DNA from: Anaerococcus obesiensis ph10
GTDB taxonomy: Bacteria > Bacillota > Clostridia > Tissierellales > Peptoniphilaceae
Direction of reading: 5' to 3'
Assembly (NCBI RefSeq): GCF_000311745.1
Contig: NZ_HE978532.1
Coordinates: 532,949-596,948, forward strand
Length of the DNA stretch: 64,000 bases
The translations under genes and the position numbers were made by a program. The notes beneath the pieces were generated by a model that saw only the letters and a list, made by a program, of their open reading frames with translations, was not told the origin of the DNA and ran no database searches. How positions within the stretch are numbered: the stretch's first letter is position 1; every line of letters starts with the position of its first letter. Below are positions 28,869-36,897 of the stretch, piece after piece.

Positions 28869-30041
28869 TTCATTTTCGATTTGCTTTTCTCTTCCTATTA
28901 TACTTTTTTCTACTGTTTTTCTTCTTTTTCTAGAATCATCTTGATCATTTATTAATGGATTTTGAGAAAAACTTAATCTTTCGTTAAAATCGTCAAGCAA
29001 GTCTTTATTAATATTTTCTATTATAAAGCTATCTGACAAGGCTTTTAGCATAAATTTTTTGTCTGGTCTTTTTTCATAGGATTCGCCAAACACCTTATCT
29101 TTTATAGCAAGCTCTATTAAATTTACACCTGAAAGGTTTGTGTAATAGAAAGTTCTACCTTGTCTGACATTCATTTCCAAACAATAAATTTTTCCTGTTT
29201 TAGAATCTTTTTTGAAGTCAAAGTTAAATAAACCATAATAATCTATTTTTTCAACTATTTTTTTTGCAATTTCATAAAATTCTTCATCTTGATAGTCGAT
29301 TTGAACAAGATGATTGCCAACCCACATATCTCTATGATCTGATAATAAATTTCTAGCTAAGGTCATTGAAACTTTTCCATCATTAGCCCTATATCCATTG
29401 AGGGAATATTCGCTTCCATCTACTCCATTTATATATTCTTGAACTATCATATTATGATCGTAGCCTTTTTCAAATATTTCCTTTAGAATATCTATTGCCT
29501 CTTGTTTTGATTTTATTTTATAACCCTTTTTCTTATTTTTAAGGTCTAAATCCAAAAATTGTGAATAATCATCAGCTTTTAAAAAAAGCTCGCCATCAAG
29601 GTCCAACTGATCCAAATTATCCTTATTTATTAGTTGAGTTTTTGGATAAATGATATTGTTTTTATCTAATAACTTATAAAAATTTGATTTTTCTATAAGT
29701 TTTTCTCCCATTTCTTTGTTAGGATAAGGAATTTCAAAATCAAATTCTAATCTGTCTATGTTTTTTAAAAGCATTGACATATATTCTTCAGTTGGTACAA
29801 AAAAAACTAATTTTTCATCCTTGTGTTTCTTACCTATCTTATTTAAATGTTTTACAAAAACATCATCATCTGTTGAAAAATTATTTTTTGTATTAATATC
29901 AGCAATCTTTGAATCGACAAAAGGTACTAATACTGCACTACCAGCTACAATAGCTTTTTTTGAAAAAGCCTCATAGAAACTTCTTGCTACGGAGTAAGAA
30001 TTGGAATCTGTTCCCAAGATTAAAGCATTAAATTTTTCCAT
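28866..30041 (-). CDS. ATP-grasp carboxylate-amine ligase, candidate D-amino-acid (cross-bridge) ligase
   Basis: A 391-residue protein. The N-terminus (NALILGTDSNSYSVARSFYEAF) is very like what I recall of the D-aspartate ligase of Enterococcus faecium, which adds D-Asp to the peptidoglycan lysine. The middle carries an ATP-grasp fold (FLKADDYS; MIVQEYINGVDGSEYSLNGY; FNFDFKKD; CLEMNVRQGR with metal-binding Glu/Asn). The charged C-terminal tail (RKRRKTVEKSIIGREK) is unusual. An acidic D-amino acid cross-bridge is reported for Anaerococcus and relatives, so a cell-wall role is a fair inference; the substrate is unproven. Confidence 0.75.
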   Translation of the reverse strand: MEKFNALILGTDSNSYSVARSFYEAFSKKAIVAGSAVLVPFVDSKIADINTKNNFSTDDDVFVKHLNKIGKKHKDEKLVFFVPTEEYMSMLLKNIDRLEFDFEIPYPNKEMGEKLIEKSNFYKLLDKNNIIYPKTQLINKDNLDQLDLDGELFLKADDYSQFLDLDLKNKKKGYKIKSKQEAIDILKEIFEKGYDHNMIVQEYINGVDGSEYSLNGYRANDGKVSMTLARNLLSDHRDMWVGNHLVQIDYQDEEFYEIAKKIVEKIDYYGLFNFDFKKDSKTGKIYCLEMNVRQGRTFYYTNLSGVNLIELAIKDKVFGESYEKRPDKKFMLKALSDSFIIENINKDLLDDFNERLSFSQNPLINDQDDSRKRRKTVEKSIIGREKQIENE

Positions 30042-30175
30042 TATTAATAAAAAACCTCCTAAATCATAAAGTTTTAAAATATTTTATTCAATATACAAAG
30101 AAAATAAGGGAAATAATCATCATTAGACTTAAATCCAATGATTAAATTATAACCCTAATCTTCTAAAATATCTAT

Positions 30176-32101
30176 TTAAAATATTGACTCTAAAGATTTG
30201 TTATCTCTTTCTTCATCTAATTTTTCAATAAATTCTTCGAAAGATACGTCTTTTGTTTCTTCTCCGTCTCTATTTCTTACTGTTAATTTTCCAGATTTTT
30301 CTTCATTTTCGCCTACTACTAGCATGTAGTTTGTTCTCATAAGTTGAGCTTGTCTGATTTTATATCCTACTCCCTCACTTCTGTGGTCAACTTCTACTCT
30401 GTAGCCTGCTTTTTTGATTTTTTTAGCCAAATCGTCTGCGAAATCTGCAAATTTATCTGATACTGGAATTATTTCAACTTGTTTTGGATTTATCCAAAGT
30501 GGAAATCTTCCTGCAAATTGTTCTGTAACTGAACCAATAAATCTTTCAATTGATCCAAGAAGGGCCCTGTGAAGCATTACTGGTCTTTTCTTTTCGCCGT
30601 TTTCGTCTATATATGTTAGGTCAAAGTTTTGTGGTAATTGGAAATCTAGTTGGATTGTTCCACATTGCCATGTTCTTTTTGCTGCATCTTCCAAGTGGAA
30701 GTCAATTTTTGGTCCATAAAATGCTCCGTCTTTTGGATTTATTGTATAATCAATTCCTCTTTCAATCAAAGCATCTTCTAGGGCTTTTTCTGCAAAATCC
30801 CATTCTTCAATTTTTCCCATAAAATCATCTGGTCTTGTTGATAATTCTATTTTATATTTAAAGCCAAATGTTGAATATAAAAGATCAGCAAGGTCTATCA
30901 TTTTAAATACTTCATCTTTTACTTGACTTGGCAAACAATAAACGTGGGCATCATCTTGAGTAAATGTTCTTACTCTGAAAAGTCCGTGAAGGGCTCCTGA
31001 TAATTCGTGTCTGTGAACTTGGCCGTATTCTGCAAGTCTAATTGGAAGATCTCTGTATGAATGTGGTTCTTCTCCGTAAACTAAAACTGATCCAGGACAG
31101 TTCATTGGTTTTACTGCATAATTTTCTCCGTCAATTTTTGTAAAATACATATTTTCCTTGTAATGATCCCAGTGACCTGATCTATGCCACAATTCTTCAT
31201 TCATTATAAGTGGAGTTTGAATTTCGCCGTAACCATTTTCAGCCAAAACATCTGTCCACCAATTTAAAAGCTCATGTCTTAAAATCATTCCGTTTTCTTT
31301 AAAGAATGGGAATCCTGGAGCTTCATCATGGAAAGAAAATAAATTCATTTCCTTACCAATTTTTCTGTGGTCACGTCTTTTAGCTTCTTCTTGAAGTTCA
31401 ATATATTCATCTAATTGTTTTTTCTTTTCAAAGCTTATACCATAAATTCTTTGAAGCATTTTTCTATCAGAGTCGCCTCTCCAATAAGCACCAGCTATAG
31501 AATTTAATTTGATTGCCTTGATTGATTTTGTTGAAAGAAGATGAGGTCCCTTGCAAAGGTCAACAAATACATTATCGCTCATTTCATAAAGAGTAATAAT
31601 TTCATCTTCTGGAAGATCTTCAATTAATTCAACCTTGTATTCTTGATTTTCTTTTTTAAAATATTCCAAAGCTTCATTTCTTGAAATTTCTTTTCTTACC
31701 ATTTTCAAATCTTTTTTGGCAATTTCTTTCATTTTTTCTTCGATTTTTGGAAGATCTTCTGGAACAAATCTGTGTTCAAGATCTATATCATAATAAAATC
31801 CGCTTTCAATTGCAGGTCCAATCGCAAATTTTGCATCAGGCCAAATCTCTTTAATAGCAGCAGCCATCAAATGACTTGTTGTATGCCAAAAAATTTCTTT
31901 TCCTTCTTTGTCTTCAAATTTTATAACCTTAAAATCAGAGTCTTCATTAATAGGTTCAGCATAGCCCATAACTTTTCCATTAACTACAGCGCCCAAAGCT
32001 GATCTGAATAATCCTTCAGAAATATCTTTTGTAACATCTCCAACACTTACACCTTTTTCATATTCTTTTACACTTTCATCAGGTAATTTAATTTTTATCA
32101 T
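30176..32101 (-). CDS. thrS: Threonyl-tRNA synthetase
   Basis: Charges tRNA-Thr. The 641-residue protein has an N-terminal TGS domain (1-60), an editing domain with HTTSHLMAAAI, the class II catalytic core with motif 2 FRVRTFTQDDAHVYC and the zinc site containing PMNCPGS, and a C-terminal anticodon-binding domain (KQVEIIPVSDKFADF onward). ATG at 32101 follows AAGGAG. It is controlled by the T-box leader at 32228-32430. Confidence 0.99.
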   Translation of the reverse strand: MIKIKLPDESVKEYEKGVSVGDVTKDISEGLFRSALGAVVNGKVMGYAEPINEDSDFKVIKFEDKEGKEIFWHTTSHLMAAAIKEIWPDAKFAIGPAIESGFYYDIDLEHRFVPEDLPKIEEKMKEIAKKDLKMVRKEISRNEALEYFKKENQEYKVELIEDLPEDEIITLYEMSDNVFVDLCKGPHLLSTKSIKAIKLNSIAGAYWRGDSDRKMLQRIYGISFEKKKQLDEYIELQEEAKRRDHRKIGKEMNLFSFHDEAPGFPFFKENGMILRHELLNWWTDVLAENGYGEIQTPLIMNEELWHRSGHWDHYKENMYFTKIDGENYAVKPMNCPGSVLVYGEEPHSYRDLPIRLAEYGQVHRHELSGALHGLFRVRTFTQDDAHVYCLPSQVKDEVFKMIDLADLLYSTFGFKYKIELSTRPDDFMGKIEEWDFAEKALEDALIERGIDYTINPKDGAFYGPKIDFHLEDAAKRTWQCGTIQLDFQLPQNFDLTYIDENGEKKRPVMLHRALLGSIERFIGSVTEQFAGRFPLWINPKQVEIIPVSDKFADFADDLAKKIKKAGYRVEVDHRSEGVGYKIRQAQLMRTNYMLVVGENEEKSGKLTVRNRDGEETKDVSFEEFIEKLDEERDNKSLESIF

Positions 32102-32227
32102 TTTCTCACTCCTTAAAAATTTTTATCCACACTTTCTTAAATTTCAGAAAGATTTAGTAACAAATTTCAAATAAAGCACAACCATTAAATAAATTTATAA
32201 GATAGAATTTAAAATTTTAAAATAAAA

Positions 32228-32430
32228 AAGACACACCATCCCAAAGGACGATGTGTCGTGGTTCCACCTTAATTTATACTCATTAATGTTTTAAGGCAGG
32301 TCATGCCTTTCGTATTAGCGAAAATATCAGGGGTGGTCTTGGGGATAATCTTAATCAAAAGCTCTCAGCAAACACTTTTTCTCTGTAAAAAAAGTAAAAT
32401 CCTTACTCTTCCCATCATCTATCTATTTTT
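32228..32430 (-). promoter_or_regulatory. T-box riboswitch of thrS
   Basis: On the minus strand the leader ends with the T-box core AAGGTGGAACCACG (32257-32270), followed by a 12-bp stem with G-U pairs (GACACAUCGUCC / GGAUGGUGUGUC) and a U-run ending near 32224, which is the terminator. Upstream are stem-loops AAGGCA/TGCCTT and TTTCG/CGAAA. A stem I begins near 32420. ACC inside CAAGACCACCCC is a plausible Thr specifier, consistent with the gene controlled. Uncharged tRNA-Thr would stabilise the antiterminator. Confidence 0.95.
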
Positions 32431-32629
32431 TCTTATAAATCTATGTTACTAGCAAAATATTTTTTTGCAAATTTATTTTTAAATTCTTTTAAAAATGTTT
32501 TCAGATTTTTTCAATAAAAGCAAAATGATTTTTACTTGCCTATGAATTTTTATTTAAAAATCTAGAGAAAATTGTTAAAATTTTCTAATATGTGATATAA
32601 TACTTATAAGAAATAAGAAAGGAATTATT

Positions 32630-33316
32630 ATGGATTTTACACCTTCTCCAATTAAAAGAAAATTTATAAAAGATGAAGCCTATGACCTTATTTCAAAAAA
32701 AATCATTTCTGGCGAATTAAAACCTAAATCAAAAATTCGTATAAATGAATTGTCTGAGGCCCTTGGGATTTCTAGAACTCCTGTTAGAGAGGCTATTTTA
32801 AGGCTTGAAGATGAGGGGCTTATTTTGTCAAAGGCAAACAGGTGGACAATGGTTGCTCCTATCGATGTTGATGAAACTTTAAATATTTATCCTATAATTT
32901 CTAGTTTGGAAAAACTTGCTTTGGAGCTTGGATTTGAAAATATTAATGATGAAATGATAGAAAATCTTGAATATATTAATGAAAATATTAAAAAAGTTCA
33001 AGACAAAAAAAATCATATAAAAATTTTAGAATTAGACCAAGCTTTTCACAAAGAAATTATTGATCTTGCACAAAACAAAGAAATTGAATCTTTGCTTGAT
33101 GGTTTAAAAAGAAAAGTTTCTAGGGTGGATATTTATTTTTTTGAAGATGATAGCCACAAGATGTCAAGTTTTGATGAGCACGCAGAAATTATAAAATTTT
33201 TGAAAAAAAGAGATTTGGATAAGGCTTTAAAGGCTGTTGAAAAAAACTGGGCAACTACTATGTCAAGTCTTGAAGATATTGATTTTTCAAATTATGAAGA
33301 TGAGGAGCTATTCTAA
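32630..33316 (+). CDS. GntR/FadR family transcription regulator
   Basis: A 228-residue protein with an N-terminal winged helix (DEAYDLISKKIISGELKPKSKIRINELSEALGISRTPVREAILRLEDEGLI, about 14-65) and a C-terminal FCD ligand-binding domain (helical; LDQAFHKEIIDLA, SSFDEHAEIIKFLKKRD containing the metal-site histidines). ATG follows AAAGGAA. Single gene. The KDG permease 460 bases downstream is a possible target, since FCD regulators often control sugar-acid genes, but no operator is evident. Confidence 0.92.
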   Translation: MDFTPSPIKRKFIKDEAYDLISKKIISGELKPKSKIRINELSEALGISRTPVREAILRLEDEGLILSKANRWTMVAPIDVDETLNIYPIISSLEKLALELGFENINDEMIENLEYINENIKKVQDKKNHIKILELDQAFHKEIIDLAQNKEIESLLDGLKRKVSRVDIYFFEDDSHKMSSFDEHAEIIKFLKKRDLDKALKAVEKNWATTMSSLEDIDFSNYEDEELF

Positions 33317-33467
33317 ATTATTTTTTTCATTTTAATTAATTGATATAATTTAATTTTTATTGGATTTATGTTTTAAAATAATATTGAATTTTTAATTTTA
33401 CATATTGCCTTTTCTTATTTTTGTTTTAATTTTTGTAAAATGGCTATAAATAGGATAGGAGGCTTGT

Positions 33468-33728
33468 ATGAAAATTAATGGCGACAATTTAGTTTCTATA
33501 TCCACTGCTAACAAAAATTTTTCAAAAATTGCAAGGCTTGCTGACAAAAAAGGTTCTGCTGTAATTTTGAAAAATAACAAGATTAAATATATTGTCCTTC
33601 CTTACAAGGAAGTTAAAAAAGAGGAAATTTTTCCTGATGAAAATATTGAGGATCTTGCTCAAAGACTAATTGAAAAAATCAAGGACGAATACAATATTCA
33701 ATTAAAACTTGATATTGAAAATAATTAA
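33468..33728 (+). CDS. Phd/YefM-like antitoxin, no toxin partner seen
   Basis: An 86-residue protein behind ATAGGAGG. Residues 8-45 (LVSISTANKNFSKIARLADKKGSAVILKNNKIKYIVLPYKE) have the Phd/YefM N-terminal DNA-binding pattern. The C-terminus is charged and helical, as expected for a toxin-wrapping tail. A strong terminator follows at 33736-33771 and the next gene is a permease, so there is no adjacent RelE/Doc/YoeB-type toxin. Confidence 0.75.
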   Translation: MKINGDNLVSISTANKNFSKIARLADKKGSAVILKNNKIKYIVLPYKEVKKEEIFPDENIEDLAQRLIEKIKDEYNIQLKLDIENN

Positions 33729-33735
33729 AAAAATT

Positions 33736-33771
33736 AGAATTTTCTTAAATTTTTAGGAAAATTCTTTTTTT
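33736..33771 (+). terminator. Intrinsic terminator after the Phd-like gene
   Basis: AGAATTTTC ... GAAAATTCT, 9-bp stem, followed by seven T residues. Confidence 0.82.
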
Positions 33772-33792
33772 ATAATGATAAAAGGAGTTTTT

Positions 33793-34734
33793 ATGTTAAA
33801 ATTTATGAAAAAAATCCCGGGAGGGCTTTTGCTTATTCCTATGTTGATTTCTGCGATTTTTTATACTTTTTTCCCAAATTTTTTTAATGTTGGTACAGTT
33901 TCTGGGACTTTTTTTACAAAAAAGGGGATAAATTATATTCTCGGTTTGATTTGTTTTTTGTCGGCAACTTCTCTTGATTTGAAAAATTTGAAAAACATCA
34001 TTAGAAAACAAGGCTCTATCCTTTTATTAAAATTCATTATTTCTTTGATTTTTGGAATTTTATTTGTTAAATTTTTTGGACTTGATGGAATTTTTGGAAT
34101 TTCTGCTCTTGCTTTTATCACTTGTATTTGTTCTTTAAATCCTGCTTTATATCTTGCTCTTTCTTATGATTATGGGGATAAGGATGATATTGCAGCTTTT
34201 TCTCTTGCAGAAATTTTGTGTATGCCTGCTTTTCCTATTTTAATTTTTTCAATTTCAAAAAGTTCTGTAATTGATTGGACTCCTCTTATTTCGATTTTAA
34301 TTCCTTTGATTTTTGGTATAATTATTGGAAATTTCGACAGAGAAATGGCTGAATTTTTTTATCCTGCTATTAATATTTTGACTCCTTTTATGGGTTGGTC
34401 TTTTGGTTCTGGTATAAATTTAATTAGCGCTTTCAAGGCTAGTTTTCAAGGGATTTTTATAAGTATTTTATTTTACATTTTTACTTTGCCTATATTATTT
34501 TTCTATGAAAGAAAAATTTTAAGGGAAAATGGCATAACAAGTATAGGAATTTCATCTATTGCTGGTCTTTCAACTTCTGTTCCAGAAATTTTGGCTAATA
34601 GTGACCAAAGTCTTGCAGCTATTTCTCAAACTGCAACGGCTCAAATCGCTCTTGGTGTTTTACTTACAAGTTTTTTTACTCCTTTTATTATGGGTAAATT
34701 TGCAAATAAACTTAAGCGTGAGAATGAAAATTAA
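33793..34734 (+). CDS. kdgT: 2-keto-3-deoxygluconate permease
   Basis: A 313-residue membrane transporter of the KdgT family with about ten membrane helices (IPGGLLLIPMLISAIFYTFFPNFF at the N-terminus, GLSTSVPEILANSD near the C-terminus are characteristic). It takes up 2-keto-3-deoxygluconate, a breakdown product of uronic acids. ATG at 33793 follows AAAGGAG; an upstream in-frame ATG at 33775 would lie before that site. No kdgK/kdgA gene is in the window. Confidence 0.88.
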   Translation: MLKFMKKIPGGLLLIPMLISAIFYTFFPNFFNVGTVSGTFFTKKGINYILGLICFLSATSLDLKNLKNIIRKQGSILLLKFIISLIFGILFVKFFGLDGIFGISALAFITCICSLNPALYLALSYDYGDKDDIAAFSLAEILCMPAFPILIFSISKSSVIDWTPLISILIPLIFGIIIGNFDREMAEFFYPAINILTPFMGWSFGSGINLISAFKASFQGIFISILFYIFTLPILFFYERKILRENGITSIGISSIAGLSTSVPEILANSDQSLAAISQTATAQIALGVLLTSFFTPFIMGKFANKLKRENEN

Positions 34735-34788
34735 AGATAATTTCTATTTAAATTTTTAAGTGATATAATTATATAGAAAAATAAAATA

Positions 34789-34870
34789 GGTAGAGTAGGG
34801 TTAAGGCGTTAAGTGCTAGAAAATGGGATGTTGTTTCTAGACGAAAGATTTTAACCTGCATCCGCTACAT
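34789..34870 (+). promoter_or_regulatory. Tetrahydrofolate (THF) riboswitch
   Basis: Conserved THF-I elements appear in order: GGTAGAGTAG (34789-34798), GCGTTAAGTG (34806-34815), TGGGATG, ACGAAAG (34841-34847) and TGCATCCGCTAC (34857-34868), the last closing the outer stem with GTAG. Between the aptamer and the gene, TTTCCTAT (34873-34880) can pair with ATAGGAGG (34897-34904), which would hide the ribosome site, so control of translation is likely. Confidence 0.95.
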
Positions 34871-34908
34871 CATTTCCTATGATGGCAGACTACCAAATAG
34901 GAGGAAAA

Positions 34909-35457
34909 ATGAAAAATTTAAAGAACATCAGAACCTTGATTTTGCTATCATTTTTTATAGCATTATCAATTGTAGTTTCAAGATTTTTTTCTATAACTAC
35001 AGTAAGTCAAAAAGTTGGACTAGGTTTTATTGTAACGTCAGCTATGTGCTCGATTTTTAATCCATCACTTGCTGTTTTTGCATCAATAATTATTGATATA
35101 ATTTCGAATTTAATTTTCCCAACAGCTGGAGGATTTTATTTGCCCTTTGTTACAACAAAAATTGCCACAGCCCTAATCTATACTTTCTTTTTTTATAGAA
35201 AAGAAATCACAAGAAAAAATATCGTATTTGCTACGATTTTAAACTCTCTTATAACCAGTTTATTTTTAAATACCCTTTGGACTAGCCAACTTACTGGCAA
35301 TCCATTTATGGCACAATTTGCAATGAGAGTTCCGACGATGGCAATAAATTTCGTATTTCACACCATAGTTTTGTTAATAATTTTGCCAAAACTTGCAAAA
35401 ATTTTACGAATAGAGATAAAAAAATTGGGAGCACAACCAGAAAATGCTCCTTACTAG
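34909..35457 (+). CDS. folT: Folate ECF transporter S component
   Basis: A 182-residue membrane protein with about five or six helices that binds folate and delivers it to a shared ECF energising module, which is not in the window. The fold signature is LILLSFFIALSIVVSRFFSI ... FPTAGGFYLPFVTTKI, and the THF riboswitch directly upstream supports the folate substrate. ATG at 34909 follows AGGAGGAAAA; this is the correct start because the riboswitch occupies the bases before it. Confidence 0.93.
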   Translation: MKNLKNIRTLILLSFFIALSIVVSRFFSITTVSQKVGLGFIVTSAMCSIFNPSLAVFASIIIDIISNLIFPTAGGFYLPFVTTKIATALIYTFFFYRKEITRKNIVFATILNSLITSLFLNTLWTSQLTGNPFMAQFAMRVPTMAINFVFHTIVLLIILPKLAKILRIEIKKLGAQPENAPY

Positions 35458-35466
35458 GAGAAATTT

Positions 35467-35676
35467 ATGAAATTATTTAAAATAATAAGTTTGATATTGG
35501 CAATTGCCTTTATATTTTTTGGATTCAATATTTATTTTAAGAAAAAATATAATTTTATAAATAACTTTAAAAAAGATTATAAAAACGGATTAAAAGATGA
35601 AAATTATGCAAAAAAAGTAGGATTGATTGAATTAATATTAGGAATAAGTTTTTTTATATTATTCCTAAGTTTATAG
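35467..35676 (+). CDS. Small membrane protein, DUF3784-like
   Basis: A 69-residue protein with two membrane helices (about 4-22 and 49-68) around a charged loop (KKKYNFINNFKKDYKNGLKDENYAKKVG), which resembles DUF3784-type proteins. It begins nine bases after folT behind AGGAG, so it is in the same operon and under the same riboswitch. Function unknown. Confidence 0.7.
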   Translation: MKLFKIISLILAIAFIFFGFNIYFKKKYNFINNFKKDYKNGLKDENYAKKVGLIELILGISFFILFLSL

Positions 35677-35699
35677 AAATTTACACAAAATATTAAAGC

Positions 35700-35733
35700 A
35701 AAAAAGACAGGAAGTGCAATTCCTGTCTTTTTT
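35700..35733. terminator. Bidirectional terminator after the folT operon
   Basis: AAAAAAGACAGGAA-gtgcaa-TTCCTGTCTTTTTT. Nearly the same sequence recurs at 35996-36029. Confidence 0.93.
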
Positions 35734-35755
35734 AATGCATTTGAAATACTATTCC
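35700..35755 (-). ncRNA. Putative antisense RNA, left (duplicate) copy
   Basis: A minus-strand promoter (TGGATT at 35784-35789, 16-base spacer, TATAAT at 35762-35767, extended TTG) would drive a roughly 60-nt RNA ending at the stem GACAGGAA/TTCCTGTC. It mirrors the right copy (35996-36057) in promoter, AATGCAT and terminator, and even in bases left of the terminator. It lacks the toxin-matching ATGCATCTTA, so it is probably an orphan or diverged antitoxin. The terminator also serves the folT operon on the plus strand. Confidence 0.5.
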
Positions 35756-35882
35756 ATTTTCATTATACAAGTCAAAATTAGAAAATCCATTTTGAAATTT
35801 CCTATTTTTTAAATAATTCTTGTGATAAAATATAAATGATGTTTTGCTAACATCTCCATAATTTAAAAAGGAGGTGAGTATT

Positions 35883-35908
35883 ATGCATCTTAAAAATATA
35901 TTAGTTTC
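35883..35908 (+). repeat. Direct repeat pair linking toxin start and antisense RNA gene
   Basis: ATGCATCTTA (35883-35892) and ATTAGTTTC (35900-35908) at the toxin start recur at 36031-36040 and 36044-36052. In the Fst/par systems such repeats let the convergent RNA pair with the toxin start codon. Confidence 0.75.
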
Positions 35909-35978
35909 AATTATTCTTAGCGTTATAGCAAATTTTATCTATGATTTTATTTGCAAATGGCTTGACGATAAGAATTAA
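35883..35978 (+). CDS. Fst-family type I toxin (31 aa)
   Basis: MHLKNILVSIILSVIANF plus IYDFICKWLDDKN: one hydrophobic membrane helix followed by Trp-Leu and a charged tail, as in Fst/Lpt toxins of enterococci and lactobacilli. The ATG follows an excellent AAAGGAGGTGAGT. The leader contains a GATGTT-ttgct-AACATC hairpin (35838-35854), like the translation-limiting 5' stem of fst mRNA. The gene ends at a bidirectional terminator that a convergent small RNA shares. Such toxins damage the membrane when unrepressed. Confidence 0.82.
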   Translation: MHLKNILVSIILSVIANFIYDFICKWLDDKN

Positions 35979-35995
35979 GCAAAACATTAAGCCAC

Positions 35996-36029
35996 AAAAA
36001 AAGACAGGAGTGCGATTCCTGTCTTTTTT
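35996..36029. terminator. Bidirectional terminator shared by toxin mRNA and antisense RNA
   Basis: AAAAAAAGACAGGA-gtgcgat-TCCTGTCTTTTTTT, T-rich on both strands. Confidence 0.92.
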
Positions 36030-36057
36030 AATGCATCTTATACATTAGTTTCTTTAC
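35996..36057 (-). ncRNA. Antitoxin RNA of the Fst-type locus (right copy)
   Basis: A minus-strand promoter (TTGATT at 36086-36091, 16-base spacer, TATAAT at 36064-36069) fires into the toxin gene 3' end and stops at the shared stem GACAGGA/TCCTGTC. The predicted RNA of about 60 nt carries TAAGATGCAT and GAAACTAAT, the complements of the toxin start codon region. This is the RNA II arrangement of type I Fst systems. Confidence 0.72.
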
Positions 36058-36111
36058 ACTTTCATTATACAAGCTAAGAATTTAAAATCAATTATTTTTT
36101 TTAATTTCCTA

Positions 36112-36738
36112 TTATTTTTGAATTATATCCAAAGTTTCAGCGTCAAGTTCTACATCATCTCCGCCAACAACGTCGATTTCGTAAACTGTTTTTCCTTCAT
36201 CATTTACATCTAATTCATAGGATTTTACAAATCCCTTGTTGTTTTCAAGTGCTTTTTTAATAGCTTCTTTTGCATCTTTAATTTTTGTAAGATCGATAGC
36301 TTTTTTATCACTAGAATCATCTTCTTTGTCTTGTTCTTTTGACAAAATTTCTCCGCTATCAGCATCTATTTTTGCTTCATATTCATCATTTCCATTAAAT
36401 CCTTTGATATCATAAGCATATTTTCCATTATCTTCATCAAATTCAAGTGATGAAACTTCTATCTCATCTGCCTTAAATTCTTCTTTAAATTTTTTAACAG
36501 CATCATCAAGTGAGATTTTAAATTCTTTATCTTCAATTCCTGTTGTCATCTCATCTTTTTTGTCTTCAGCCTTGTCTTTAACTGAATTTACTTCTTCTGA
36601 AACTGCTGCTTTTGTATTGCTTACAGCATCTTTTGCATCTTCCTTTGCATTTTTTGCATTTTCTCCAGAACAAGCTGAAAGTAAAAGAGCAAGGGCAAGA
36701 GCAGATGCTCCATATTTTAAATTTTTATTAAATTTCAT
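36112..36738 (-). CDS. PepSY-domain lipoprotein
   Basis: A 208-residue lipoprotein. The signal peptide ends at a lipobox (ALLLSAC, Cys23) and is followed by an Ala/Lys/Glu-rich linker to about residue 70. Two PepSY-like units follow: ISLDDAVKKFKEEF ... YEAKIDADSGEIL and TKIKDAKEAIKKALENN ... YEIDVVGGDDVELDAETLDI. PepSY proteins are thought to modulate proteases or act as extracytoplasmic inhibitors. Single gene with GGAGGAAAAAA before the ATG. Confidence 0.88.
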   Translation of the reverse strand: MKFNKNLKYGASALALALLLSACSGENAKNAKEDAKDAVSNTKAAVSEEVNSVKDKAEDKKDEMTTGIEDKEFKISLDDAVKKFKEEFKADEIEVSSLEFDEDNGKYAYDIKGFNGNDEYEAKIDADSGEILSKEQDKEDDSSDKKAIDLTKIKDAKEAIKKALENNKGFVKSYELDVNDEGKTVYEIDVVGGDDVELDAETLDIIQK

Positions 36739-36867
36739 TTTTTTCCTCCATATTTTAAAATTTATACAGTCTTAATATACTGCTTTTAAAAAATTAAACA
36801 AGTTTTGATATTTTTTTAATAATATTTATTTGCTTTTCTATTTTATTGATTTATATTTTACAAAATA

Positions 36868-36897
36868 AAAAAGCAGGTCATTTTGACCTACTTAATT
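36868..36897 (-). terminator. Terminator of the agaS-gntR operon
   Basis: Minus strand AAGTAGGTCA-aaa-TGACCTGCTT followed by TTTT; stem with one G-U. Confidence 0.85.

Noticed and set aside
35467..35676. Small membrane protein as a second Fst-like toxin for the left antisense RNA
   Set aside because: Two helices with a charged loop (DUF3784-like), no match to the antisense target bases, and cotranscribed with folT.
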